DNA of 64,000 nucleotides, from the NCBI GenBank assembly GCA_002633025.1, contig NMRB01000361.1, positions 352,474-416,473 of the forward strand, given 5' to 3'. Shown here in pieces: positions 10,701 through 21,779 of the stretch. Source of the DNA: Notospermus geniculatus. Taxonomy: Eukaryota > Nemertea > Pilidiophora > Heteronemertea > Lineidae. The notes under the pieces were generated by a model. It saw only the letters and a program-made list of their open reading frames with translations, was not told the DNA's origin and ran no database searches. Each line of letters starts with the position of its first letter. Position 1 is the stretch's first letter. The translations under genes and the position numbers were made by a program.

Positions 10701-13044
10701 TGTAGAGAACTTGACAGAGGGGCTGGTGTAAGAGGGCAGTGTCTCTTCCTCAGAGGGGCTGGTGTAAGAGGGCAGTGTCTCTTCCTGAGGCTACAAGGTG
10801 TTGTTACTATCCTTGTGTGCGGTGATGATGCAGTGGACCAGGCACTAAGAACATCTTGAGATGGTGAGCACTCACCTCCAGTAGGAGTTCACCGTAAGTA
10901 GTCAGATCCTCTCCCTGCCACTGATAGAGAACACTCTGTATCTCCTGGATCCTCACAGCATGTTCATGGCGCCTCTTCATCTCATTAATGTGCTGTGCCA
11001 TCCCCGTCATGCTGTCAAACGCTTCTTTTATCGTCGCATAATCAGGGGAGTTCACGTCCGAGTTGTTCAACATGTTCTGAGGAAGAGAATGTAGAAAGTT
11101 TGCCAAACAGGAGGGAAATGACATTTCTACCCAACGCACTACAAGGCTATGAAATAACTAATGATGGGAAAAACTCCTACATGTGAAAGTTTTTCAGAAA
11201 GTTGCACACATTTGTTCAAAACCTCACCTGAAGTAGAAGATGGTACTTGAGAATCCTCTGCACTGGCTTCAGTAGATATGACCCCAGGGGTAGCGCATGT
11301 TGTAACGCCCGCTGCCGCTCTCTAAAGGCATCTGCTACTTCCTTCTGCGCCATGCAGCTCGTCAAAGTTGACATGCAGCTGTAAGAAGAACACAAGATTA
11401 AAGCCGGTCTAGTACAATATGACAATCTCAAAACTTGAATGCCAGAACTCTTGAGACAGCTGGGACTTGCACCCATTTTGTTCTGGTCAGTGGTTTGTAT
11501 TTGATTATTCCATCAGGGCTGAAGCCATGGCATTAATTTATTGGTCCTAGTAAGTACGGGAAGAGGCCACCATCTCAAGCTACTCAAGTTCCTCACTCTG
11601 ATGGGGTCTTTTACTTGCCCTTGCAAAGGCGCACGGTACAAGGTGCCACGGCTTAATGTCCCATGCGATGGACGTGAAGAGCCAGGGATGATTAACCCCA
11701 CAAGGCCCGGACAGGATTTGAACCCACGACATGCTGCTTGCTGAGCGGAAGTGATAACAACTGGGCAATCATGGCTCCCATATGTGACTGGCACCCTCAG
11801 TATCAACTCACTGATCTCCACATTTCGTATCAGTGGAACAAGCCACACTTACTTGGGGTAATTTGTACAATAATTGGTGTATATGGAGAATCCTTCATTA
11901 TGATCAACAAAACACTGGGCAATAAGGATTGGCGATGTATCACATTCCTCCAGCTTTTCAAGCAGTGATCTGTTGAAGCTGTAGATGTCCTCTATGTTGC
12001 CAAACAGTTGGCTTACTTGCTTGGAGGTCAGTGGCAATTCAGGTGTGTGGATTATGTAATCCAAGTATCCCTGAAATGAAGATTGATGCTGTTAGAGGAA
12101 TCAGAGAGCAAGGCATGATGATGTCAAACTCAATGGAACAGACACACAATAGTCAGACCTACTTCAGATGGTCCTTTCTGGTTCAAATTCCAACAGGGTA
12201 CTGCATCAGGCCAAAGTAATTTGACTACACATGCTGCAAGTAACCTAACCTACCTCAATAATTTCCTCCAAGTCCTTGACATATGTTCTTTCTGTGATCA
12301 AAATCTCGTTCACCACTTTATCAGCGATACACTGCAAACTATCAGACATCTCCAGCTTTGATGAATACTCAGACTGATCTGACTCCTCGGGTAACGGATC
12401 CATCTCAGCTTGTGATTCCTCATCACTCACAGTATCCATCCTAGTTGGCTCACTATCGGATTCTTTCTTTGGACACAATAGTCAGACCTAATACTTCAGA
12501 TTGTCCTTTCTGGTTCAAATTCCAACAGGGTACTGCAGTAGGCCAAAGTAATTTGAATTCACGTGCTGCAAGTAACCTAACCTACCTCAATAATTTCCTC
12601 CAAGTCCTTGACATATGTTCTTTCCGTGATCAAAATCTCGTTCACCACTTTATCAGCGATACACTGCAAACTATCAGACATCTCCAGCTTCGATGAATAC
12701 TCAGATTGATCCGACTCCTCGGGTAACGGATCCATCTCAGCTTGTGATTCCTCATCACTCACAGTATCCATCCTAGTTGGCTCACTATCGGATTCTTTCT
12801 TTGGTGACTGCTGAGTTGATGAAAGCCAGGGTCCCGGGTCCGACGTTGACATCAGGCCTGAGGATTTCTTGCTAATTTGGCGAGGCAGAGATGAAGAGGA
12901 GGAAGACCCTGAACTTGAGCTTAACGGCCGTTTATTCCTCTCTCCGGGGAAAGTTTTTTCCTTCTTTTCAGCAGACTTTGTATCTGCCTTCCCATCACCT
13001 GGCCATTGCTGCCCAGGCTCATTGTTATTTTGTGGGGTGGACAT
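4789..13044 (-). CDS. RhoGEF with DH-PH domains, PLEKHG1/2/3-like
   Basis: Predicted guanine-nucleotide exchange factor for Rho-family GTPases, acting on the actin cytoskeleton. Ten coding exons, in reading order: 13044-12586, 12070-11853, 11378-11228, 11076-10876, 10648-10526, 10279-10099, 9816-9712, 9557-9481, 9055-8981, 7485-4789. All junctions are GT-AG and phase-matched, giving 1428 aa. Residues 1-120 are Ser-rich and acidic. The DH domain spans about 122-325 and includes [18 protein letters not shown], diagnostic of the family. PH follows at about 345-445 ([14 protein letters not shown]). After PH comes [15 protein letters not shown], the post-PH segment of PLEKHG proteins. The last 2.7-kb exon is Ser/Arg-rich and disordered, with four Tyr motifs near residues 680-800. 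Which of PLEKHG1/2/3 is closest is not clear, as expected for a pre-duplication invertebrate gene. The start is the first ATG of the open exon, with a possible acceptor just upstream, so 5' exons may exist. Confidence 0.9.
8010..8139. mobile_element. Short hairpin element (MITE-like)
   Basis: About 130 bp, imperfectly self-complementary. Left arm ATTCATACTT...GCGCTTGTGCG...CCCTATG pairs with right arm CATAGG...GACAAGCGCAATG...AAGTATGAAT. It is non-coding and lies in an intron of the RhoGEF gene. Confidence 0.6.
8401..8710. repeat. 37-bp minisatellite with one CAGCTG E-box per unit
   Basis: Six direct copies of exactly 37 bp (starting 8401, 8438, 8475, 8512, 8549, 8586), each containing CTCAGCTGAGGTCAGCACC or a close variant, followed by degenerate copies to about 8710. 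Each unit has the palindrome TCAGCTGA, so CAGCTG recurs with fixed spacing. Confidence 0.9.
9985..10078. mobile_element. Fragment of the GCGCTGCTCC MITE family
   Basis: Half-element in an intron of the RhoGEF gene. The stretch reads CTGCCCATTGAGAGC...CTCTCACGTGGAGCAACACCTTT and matches the right half of the elements at 52677-52839 and 52981-53160. Confidence 0.55.
10290..10480 (-). mobile_element. Truncated SINE (same family as 11490-11790)
   Basis: Shares TCAAGCTACTCA, GTTCCTCACT, GATGGGGTCTTTTA, CTTGCAAAGGC and GGTACAAGG in order with the copy at 11541-11690, but lacks the tRNA-like head. It sits in an intron. Confidence 0.6.
11490..11795 (-). mobile_element. tRNA-derived SINE, minus strand
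   Basis: Read on the minus strand, the head begins GGGAGCCATGATTGCCCAG (A-box region) and reaches a B-box GGGTTCAAATCC, then a roughly 200-bp body shared with 10290-10480. It sits between two DH-domain exons. Confidence 0.7.
12147..12806 (-). repeat. Tandem duplication covering part of the first RhoGEF coding exon
   Basis: Two adjacent units of about 330 bp, 12147-12475 and 12476-12806. Each holds the 3' part of the coding exon (from [13 protein letters not shown] to KDLEEIIE), the GTAGG donor and about 100 bp of intron. Only the right-hand (upstream in gene sense) unit is joined to the exon start. The left-hand unit has no clear acceptor and is probably skipped. The four exonic differences I see are all synonymous, while the intronic parts differ at several sites. 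Confidence 0.85.
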
Positions 13045-13145
13045 ACTGGTGACCCCCCTTTATCGGTTATCCTACATATTGTAAGGAAAACAACTTGATT
13101 TTTCACCTGGAAGAAATGCAAAAGATGAAAAGTACAAAGAGGTGA

Positions 13146-14156
13146 AACTATTACCTTAAAATAAAGGTTCTGACAGGCTTAAAGTTTCATTGTTGCCATA
13201 ATTCACCGCAAATACGGGTGGTTTAATCTAAAGGATGGGATCTTTTCGATCTTTTTGTTAATTTTTTCTTTAGTTGTTGTTGTCGTTTCAGTAAACCTGG
13301 TTTGCTCGACTCTACCTCAGCCGCAACCGCGCCCGACCTCAACCGCTGGGGCGGGCCCTCGGCGCGTGGTGGGTCCCAGCTGTCTTAGAGGCTGTGTGTC
13401 AACTCGAAATAATTGTTGCAAACGATCTGCCGAAATTCCATCGGTAAATTCAGGCATGAATCGATGTCAGTTACAGATGTAACAGGAAAAGTTATCCAAC
13501 GAAACGATGTCCGTATGGTTACCGTCCGTATTAGGGGTACCTTATCAACTGGGGCGGCCTCTTTTTCCTCCAGAGAGGACATTCTTTCCATTGTTGATAT
13601 GTAACGAAGGAGGAAAACTGGGATCTCAGCTAATGGCCCAATTGAAACTGAAAAGGGCCCGGAGATTACTAGGCCTACAAACGGTCCATCTTCACTTGTC
13701 GCTATCGAAAAGATACCGATAAATTTGCGGTCACGGGCACTTGTGACTTGTCCAAAGACCAACTGATTTGTGACTGGCACGGAAAGCCCCATGATAGGCG
13801 GCCTGTATTACAAATTGCGGGATCTTGATTAGAAGGCCCAGTACCCTAATTTGGACAGTGACCCTCTTTTCGCGGAGAGATTTTATTTTTAGTGTGACTC
13901 TTTGATTCCTTTTACTATTTGAACGGTATTGAGGATTATTTTCGAACTTTCGTCTCGAAATCACAGTAAGTAGTAATCCTACATTTATGCAAGCAATCTG
14001 ATGGTGTGTCAGGAGTGGTTGTCCACTTCATTAATGTGCAGTAGATGTTACACGAGTAGGCCTACTCGCCCACATCCATGAAGAGTCCGTTTTATCATTC
14101 GCATGGTATGGCGCGATGCCCTAGTCCCCGAGTCTCAACTAGTGTCCTGGAAAGCA
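13146..14156. repeat. Dispersed ~1 kb repeat, copy 2
   Basis: Direct-orientation copy of 245-1242. It lies about 100 bp upstream of the first RhoGEF coding exon, so it may occupy or supply promoter or 5' UTR sequence. Confidence 0.85.
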
Positions 14157-16120
14157 CCCCTAAGGGACGTGGGAGCTTTAACTGAGGGCCTAGGCCTACT
14201 GTGGTTCAAAGGATTATCCATGAGTTCACATGTTTCACCAGATTGCTTGAAAAAACATAACCGCGCGTTTTGCCAACAGTCATGTCATTTAATTAATCAA
14301 ATCGGTTACCATTTACTCTTGGCCTGTGGTTCCCAACAAAGTTTGGACTTGTGATTTTTTTGGTTCATCCCCTTCAAAAATATTCCGAATAATGGATTCG
14401 AGTAATAATGTTTGGCTCGACATAACGGGGCATTACGTTTTACATGATTTAATTGACACATCTCTGTCCACTACTGTTCAGAAAGCTTCACTGCATGGTC
14501 TAAAGCCCTTCCTCGGACTTCTAAAAGTAGGCCTACTGTTTGTCCTACTCCCAGAAACCGCCTGCAAATAAAAAACGAAAAAAATCAGTCAAATCTGTGT
14601 TATTTTACGCCCTAATAAGACATGAGAGGAAAACATTGAAGATTATTGTAATACTAAGGGATAATTCGTCTTATCCATTTGTCCCCAAGGCAGGCTAACA
14701 GCATTAATCTGTGATAAAACCACCTACTAACTGTAAATAAACCCACCTATTTAATATAGGCCTACTCTGTTCGTCGCTGAACAACCTAGAACAATCATTT
14801 ATGAGCAGAAATATTTGGAGCAACATGCATAATGCCCGAGGTTGTTCGATATAGGTATAATGATCATTACAAAGTGTCCCCTTGGGCGAAGAGGCGTTCC
14901 ATCGCTAGAATAAGTGGATGGTTGATTTCATAAGTTTTTCTGCAATAATACAGGAATCAAAAGACGCTATTTTATTGCGACAAATCAGAAAAAAATGCGC
15001 TCTGCCAATCACCATCAAACAACAAGCATAACGAACAACGGAGCCACCCGGACAGGACGTCGTTCCCCGAGCTCCCAGCAAAATGAGGAATAATGATTGG
15101 CTCATTGCATTAGACACCCCGGCGAAACAGAATTGCATGATTTTGATTGGGCAATGAGGCAAAAATGTCAAATGGATCGTAAAACGATCAAGATAATGAA
15201 TATCGCTCCATTTGACGAGGATTTCTTTTGATATCTGTGAATTTCCTGACATCTTTGAACTCCTTTATATACCGCGGGAGATATCTTTTCAGGATGTCGA
15301 GACACTTAAGTATGTGTACGTGATATATCACGTTTGATATTAACAATTCTTTAAAAAAAGTGAAAGAATGTGAAAGAAGATCTGTCTGGGACTTGGGAAC
15401 TCATATTAGCGATGCAATGAAGTATGTATGTGACTCGAGGACATTGTCCGGATTGTTTACATTCGACTGCGAGCACTTTACAAATGAAGAGATAAGTCGA
15501 AGTCATTAGAAATCACGGCAGGTACGACTACCAAGGCAATAATGGTTCTGTTATTATTGTTATTCACAATCTGGACAAGTTCATAAAGAAACACAGCGTG
15601 ACAACGGAGAAATCTTTTGATTAGAGAAAGGGTGGTGTAATATGCACAGCCAATAAGCAACGGCTTAGAGACCAATTGACTGGACTTCCTTGGCGGAGGA
15701 GAGGAAGGGAAAGCAATAGGGGGAACACTTGATGGACACTCAGGCTATCTGTGGCGGGAGTTGACGGTCTCGCAGTGTTGAGACGCTGAACCGCTCTACA
15801 ACTGAGGTTCGCAGGGTTTTAGCTGTCCTCAGAACAACGGTTCCAACTGACTGTATCGATTATTTATCGATACCAAGGCCAAAAAGGATATATCGAAACA
15901 TTGACGATTGTCATTCTCATTTTCAACGTACGTCTGCCGAAAATTTATGGATGCTCGTTATATTTCATGGCCGGATATTGAATTCTTAATGGATATATTG
16001 TGGAAATAGATGGGACTGAGTTTTATATCTGGTCGCACACACTGAACGATTCGGCCATAAATATCAATCCATTTTCACTTTTCCATTGATCCGTGTTCTG
16101 TAGGCTATTAAAGAGAAGCG
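14157..16120. other. Intergenic region between divergent genes
   Basis: Separates the minus-strand RhoGEF gene from the plus-strand CXorf65-like gene and probably holds the promoters of both. No TATA box or coding exon could be supported. Confidence 0.4.
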
Positions 16121-19100
16121 ATGACAGTTCCACGGGACGCCGACGTGTCCTACGGTGAGGACGAGTCGGAGGAGGAAGTCACTATGTTTATTACAGTACG
16201 ATACGGAGGTAAGTGCAAGTTTATACTAGGCCTCTGTAGTCTCGGGGAGTTTCATCCTAGTACTAGTATATCGTCGATCCGTATCACGTATGACGTATTG
16301 ACTTTAATAGAAAATGCATTAGCTCGATACGGGATACGTGACACGGATCGACGATACGGAGCCTTGCCAAAAGTCCCTATTACAGAGTTGTCCACTCAAC
16401 TTTAGGTCTCGGGGTCTAAGCGTGTCCGTATATCAGAGACAGACAAACAGACAGACAGAGTGAGAGAGTTGTAGGAATGGCGTGAAAGTTGCGTCTGTCC
16501 GTCAGATCTATACCGGACGGTCACCTGCGATAGAATTCGCTTCTCTGTCCAGCCTACTGTTGACTTTGCGAATGTATCTGAAGGAGGTGACATCGTTCAT
16601 TGACTCAAAGGGGATCTCCTGGATCCACATCGGTCCACAATTGAGATCTCGTATCGAGTAGGCCTATGACACAACATTTTCTGAATAAATGCTCGTAACG
16701 ATTCCCTCGTGCAGTAGGGGTGGCGGTTTCGGCACGAGTGGGTTCGTCGGAGTCTGGCTTGTTGGGCAAATCGTTCGTGAAATATACTGAGAATGTGAAT
16801 CTTCTTTGGGGTTGCTCTGTCCTCATCAGTTCACGTCAATCTGTAGATCGGAGACGGAGCGGCTGACGAAGGGAAAAAGACCATGGTGGAAGGCCTCTTT
16901 TCCTTTTTACCGGATACCGTTAACTTTACAGGTAGCGGTTCGTTTGCTATTACTCAGAGACACCCATTACCAAAAGAAAACCCAAGCGAATCAAACAATG
17001 AATGATTTTGTTGACAATCAATAACGATCAGTTTACCTTTTTATGTCGTCTGCTTGCCTCGAGAGATTTTATCTCTCCGTCGACTTGACATACATACATT
17101 TGTTGAAAAAAAAAACATATCTCTTTGCAAACATGTATTTTGCCACAAGTGTCATATATCGTAATTGTCATTCATACGACGATATCAGACGTGATACCAA
17201 ATATAGGGACTATAATGTATGGGACTTGAACAGAGGAGTGACATATTGCTCTTTTTCGACAGCCTAATGCAGGGAAATTTCTCTCTCTTTCAGACAATAA
17301 ACAGCAGATTTTTAACCCGAACTGTTTGAATAAAGTCCTGTTGGCGAACATCAAGAAGAGGTGTGAGTGTGGCTCAGGTGGTAAGTTGCATCATAGAAAT
17401 CGTTAGTAAACATAGGGCCGCTTTAATAGACGTTTGCTAAGCTAACCATTGGTTCCACCAAAGATAGATAGGCATGGGAAAAGTGTACCGCTAAATTTTC
17501 ACCAAAAAGCCCAGTTTGGATGGATAGTAATTAAGCGCTATCAGTACAGAGCTTAGAAAAAGGGGCTTTTGGTGAAAAATTTAGTTGATGTACATTTTTC
17601 GCACGCCTATCTATTGTTGGTGGAATTAATGGTTAGCTTAGCAAACGTCTACTGGTATTAAATCGGCCCATGAGTAGTTGAGGACCCTCTAAATAACAAT
17701 CTGATATGACGTCATCTTGAATGATGTTGGTCAAGTCGGGAGAATGACAGCGCTCGGAAGACGCTTCCCTAGAAAGATGTTGCGCAGAGTGGGAGACAGC
17801 GCACAACCTTGCCGCACTCCTGCGTATACGGACGCCGGACTGTTCGTATCGTCACATTGGTGACCGACACCACTGTTGTTGCAGGATGGAAATAAAGGGA
17901 ATGTCCTCTTCAGAACATACGTGTGGGTAATCAGGTAAAAGTCAAAGTCAAAGTAAAATCCTTTTATTAATGGAATTGGGCCACGTGCGTGATCAAAATA
18001 CATACGGCGTCATTGACTTATTGACATAATAAATCATTATAAGTCCATCAGCACAGAATATGGACGTGAAATTCTTGGTATATTTCATTGATTTTAACGA
18101 ATCCCTCCACATGTTATCACAAATGGGTGTTTATATGACGTACACTGTCAATAGTGAGCATGAAAACTCAATCATCCGGAGTCATTATTGGAGACAGTGC
18201 CATTCATTGTAGTCATAAGTCAACGGGGAATGGTTTGCGAGTTGAACACAGGGTGTTGCAAAAGTTGTCATCGTACAATTACATGTAACGTTGCGGCTTT
18301 ATTTCGGACCTCAGCTTATTTCAGGTGGATGAAAAGAAATGCCACAACTCCTCGCGCTATTTTGGTGCGAGGGTGCACTTGACAAAGGACCGCATGCACC
18401 AAGCGAAGATTATCTTTAACTCAGATTGAGCCACAACTTTTCCATTGTCACATCATGCCCTGGCAAACCTGAACAATTGAAAAGTTGCGGCTCAACCTGA
18501 GTTCAAGATAATCTTCATTTGGTGGATACGGCCCATTGGGATGAAAAGAAATGCCACAACTACTGGTTATTTTGGTGTGAGGGTGCACTTGTTGACAATG
18601 GTTGATCACCGCTATATAGCTGATCACATTTTTAATGCGGCGGGCTTGATACAAAGTGTGGTGAACTACCGTCGATCTGATTGACCAATCAGAGACCTTC
18701 CTCTTTTCATTCTACCACCATTGGGCGAGACGTTTCCCGTTATGTTTCTGTCACTGTAACACGAGTCAAACTCAGACTCCTGCTGACTTAACAGAAATCT
18801 GATATCAATTTCCTGCATCCTTGCTTATTGTGGCAGTTTGAAATGGAAAATCATCGCACTGTGAAACCAAGCAAACATTTTAATCAACTGTGTGTCAAAT
18901 GACAAATGGATAGGACCATTAGTTTCTTGGTATCTAAGCGACAGTCTATGCTCAACTAATAAAGGCAAAAGTGGACGTATTGAACGTCATTGACCAATGT
19001 AGCTAGCAATTTTGCTCAATGGATGTTTTTTGTCATTGTTCAACGACAGAAAACAAAAAGCTCTCGGAACATTAACAAGGTGAAAGTGCTTCTCCACATG

Positions 19101-20566
19101 AGAGATTTTCTTGCGTTAGGATGCGCTTTGAAGTAAACTTTCAAGAGTACCAAACTGTCAGGAGCTGTCTCGCAAATGGAGAAGCCCTTTTTGACAGCAT
19201 CCATTGTTTTCATTTGGTGGTTAGTCCTTATTTTGTGGATGCAAGGAGCATCCATGATAGGGAACAGCTTTGAGATACCACAATACCAGGTGTACCAGCC
19301 GAGAAAGTCCCAGGAATGGCAGTTCTCAATACAAAGCCCTGTCATCGGTTATGGTCAGGACAATAGCACCCGGACTTTGATTCCAGGGGACTTTCTCCAC
19401 GTTCACACCGGCACATGGTACAGCAAAACGCGCCAGGATTGAGGAGGTATTCCGTGGCCCGTCCATGCTGATGTCCCAACCAATCAAAAGAACTTGCGTT
19501 TTCTTTCAGACACGGTTGACCTATCAGATGAAGAGGGGCGGGTGAAAAATCTGCACACCTACCCTAAGGACTATGGGACTGGCTACTTCACCAACAGGGA
19601 GACGCTCATATTACTCAAGGTTGAAAGTAAGTCGCAAGGAAGACTATCAACTGAAGAACGAAAATTGATGTGAATTGGTGTGAATTTATCAGCGGGCGGG
19701 GGGGGGGGGGGGNNNNNNNNNNNNNNNNNNNNNNNCTATATTCGTTTTCATCTTTTCAGAGCGCGAAAGTGACTATGACTCAGTTAGAACAACATTTACA
19801 CCTTTATTATTCGGAATGGAGGAAGACAAGGAATTCCTCGGTGAGTGGACAGAGAAACCTTCAAGGCCAGGTTGTTGGTGGCGCAGTGAAACATCCGCGC
19901 CTGACGTCAGTGAGGTCGTGGGTTTGATCATTTCCCCGGTGTTGCCACTGGCTTCAAGTGGAAGAGAGGGCGATTTGATCCCCTGCCTTATTTGTGGTAG
20001 GGTTCAAGGCTTCAAAAATGCCGTCGGTTTTCGTCAGTTGTGGGTCAGAGTAGGGCGTTAAGTCCGAACACCAGGGTGTTCCTGAATAATAGGGAGGTTT
20101 CGAATCGAAATCAAACGATAAAGAACGTAAACTTTACGACTAACGTTATTTTCGTACTACACATTAAATTTTATATTGCATTTTCGGTACAAAAATTACG
20201 TTGTCGTTAACGTTTACGCTTATCGTTTGATTTCGAAACCTCCCTAATGGCTTGAGCCCGACTGGTCGGATGGTTAAGGTGTGCAATGAATGAGCTCCTG
20301 AAGTTCCCCGGAAAGTTTTCTGGCGAAACGACAGCAGGTAAAATTGATATATGTCTGATGCTGGAAATTGTCCTTTTTCAGGCAAGATCAACCCCAAACC
20401 ACTGCGATCAAAACGCGATCAAAAATCACCATCGGACAAGAAACGAGATTCCGTGGATCTATCGATACCTAATCGAGCTCGAAGACGGAGTTCCGTTAAG
20501 AACCCAAAAGTCTTGAAAAAATTTCAGAAAGTGGGACAGGCAGTAGCGCGGAGTAAACATAGCTAA
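16121..20566 (+). CDS. CXorf65-like protein (uncharacterised conserved family)
   Basis: Small conserved animal protein of unknown role. Five exons, all GT-AG and phase 1: 16121-16208, 17294-17380, 19510-19626, 19760-19840, 20382-20566, giving 185 aa, close to the human protein's length. Family-like segments in order: MFITVRYGDNKQ near residues 22-33, IFNPNC, LLANIKKRCEC, DTVDLSDEEGRVKNLH, ETLILLKVE and FTPLLFG. The core looks like a ubiquitin-like or beta-grasp fold, which is inference. The tail is basic (RARRRSSVKNPK...). The first ATG adds an acidic 21-residue leader before the MFI where the human protein starts; the second ATG at 16184 is an alternative. Exon 2 has two possible donors 3 nt apart; the stronger GTAAGT was used. 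A 23-base N gap lies in intron 3. The assignment rests on remembered similarity. Confidence 0.78.
17416..17670. mobile_element. Hairpin MITE in intron 2 of the CXorf65-like gene
   Basis: About 255 bp. The left arm TAGACGTTTGCTAAGCTAACC pairs with the right arm GGTTAGCTTAGCAAACGTCTA, and inner segments such as TTTTCACCAAAAAGCCC / GGGGCTTTTGGTGAAAA also pair. Non-coding. Confidence 0.8.
17731..17882 (-). pseudogene. Fragment of a non-LTR reverse transcriptase
   Basis: The minus-strand translation includes GVRQGCALSPTLRNIFL, the conserved RT motif before the catalytic region of LINE-type reverse transcriptases. Only about 50 residues remain and the catalytic (F/Y)xDD box is absent, so this is a decayed retrotransposon piece in an intron. 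Confidence 0.75.
18396..18520. repeat. Imperfect hairpin
   Basis: Left arm CCAAGCGAAGATTATCTTTAACTCAG...GCCACAACTTTTC pairs with right arm GAAAAGTTGCGGC...CTGAGTTCAAGATAATCTTCATTTGG. It is flanked by a direct repeat GGATGAAAAGAAATGCCAC at about 18327 and 18539. Confidence 0.65.
19713..19735. other. Assembly gap (23 Ns)
   Basis: A run of N directly after a poly-G tract. It falls in intron 3 of the CXorf65-like gene and does not interrupt coding sequence. Confidence 0.99.
19846..20010 (+). mobile_element. Diverged tRNA-derived SINE
   Basis: GTTGGTGGCGCAGTGAAACA resembles an A-box and GGGTTTGATCA a B-box, followed by GAGAGGGCGATTTGATCCC, related to the body of the SINE at 3303. It begins just after the donor of exon 4. 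Confidence 0.45.
20092..20244. mobile_element. 153-bp MITE with TA target duplication
   Basis: Terminal inverted repeats GGGAGGTTTCGAA.../...TTCGAAACCTCCC extend inward through ATCAAACGATAA / TTATCGTTTGAT. TA on both sides fits a Tc1/mariner-type insertion. Non-coding. Confidence 0.8.
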
Positions 20567-21779
20567 TCGCATTTTATATGTAGCTGTCATTTAGTAGGCC
20601 TACCACCAGAAATAAGGAGTATACTAGTATTTCTGATACGACCAGTGGACTTGTGGTCATGGTTGACAAGCTCAGACATTTGCATGAAATCGCTGGATTT
20701 CCAGAGCTTGTTTTTTCGCAGCAGCTCGGAGTGAAAATGGATGGGCAACTGTAATTTAGTACTACATGTGGACTAGTGGTCACGGTTGAAAAGCTTAGAC
20801 GTTTGCATGAAACCGAGGGATTTCTGGGTTGAATGCTTTTTTGCTTCAAATGAAATCACACAGAAACATCATGACTGGCCGATTGACCAACGATCTCTAA
20901 AGAACTTTATCTGCTTTTAACATGTGAAGTTCACTTTTGAAAGCAACAACACAATTTCATGTTTACTGACAAAATATTTATTTGTTGCAGATAATGAATA
21001 AATAAATTCAAGATTTTCTATACATCATCAATCTGTAGTACTGCATGAGATAGTGCAGTCTCCAGGCCTTCACACACTGGGCATTTTACAGGACATCCCA
21101 TCAGTTAGCTGTTCAACTTTCGTCACTTCACACTGCAACTGAACAACAGGCTTGGCAAGAGAATGTAGTGTAATCTGCCCAAGTGTGTAGGTCTTGATGC
21201 CTAAGGAGCTCTTTTGTTCAAGACAGAGTTTTTTCCTAGATTTTAATCAGTAACGCTGCCTTCCAATGAGAAAGGACCTTATTTCAACCAGTGATAGGTG
21301 GGAGAATGCTTGACTAAAGTAACAGCTACATTCTATTCTAAAGTGCACGTCAGTTGTACACAATAAGCTCTTCCTTCAAATGCCCATATTCCCACTGGCC
21401 ACAAGTGGAGATACTGCCTTTAATCATTGGAGGAAAGAAGGATGGCAATTATTTGAAAATAATGAACACGGGCAGTGGTAAGTATGACAGGGCTGTCATC
21501 AACTTTGTAGAGACCTAGCAGGAATTGGTTGTAAAAACATTTATTTTATCAAAATATTAGCACATATCAGAGAGCTACATCACCTCAATGTCACTGGAAT
21601 TATTTTCGAACTAACATTTTGTGGCATATTGGGATCAGGACGACTTATACATCAATGCTTCAAATTTTCCCCAGTCAACATAACGGAATCTTTCATATTC
21701 AGGAATTCATGGACAATTTGTAATCAATTTGATTTTGTACCTCAACTATAAATCACTGTGTAACTATCACTGAATGGAT

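Noticed and set aside
12245-12478. A second, separate small gene matching the RhoGEF exon
   Set aside because: It is the partial duplicate unit of the first RhoGEF exon and has no acceptor or start of its own.
13385-13792. 135-codon minus-strand open frame in the dispersed repeat
   Set aside because: The other copy (245-1242) breaks the frame with indels, and no family is recognised.
245-14156. LTR retrotransposon with the two 1-kb repeats as LTRs
   Set aside because: The interval holds a cellular gene on the minus strand, no gag-pol, no primer-binding site, and the repeat ends are not TG...CA.
19176-19442. 88-codon open frame with a signal-peptide-like start (MEKPFLTASIVFIWW)
   Set aside because: It lies wholly in the intron before exon 19510 of the CXorf65-like gene, and no donor within it joins that exon in frame. 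A UGA-selenocysteine reading to rescue it was considered and dropped: no SECIS evidence, and another exon (17294-17380) fits perfectly.
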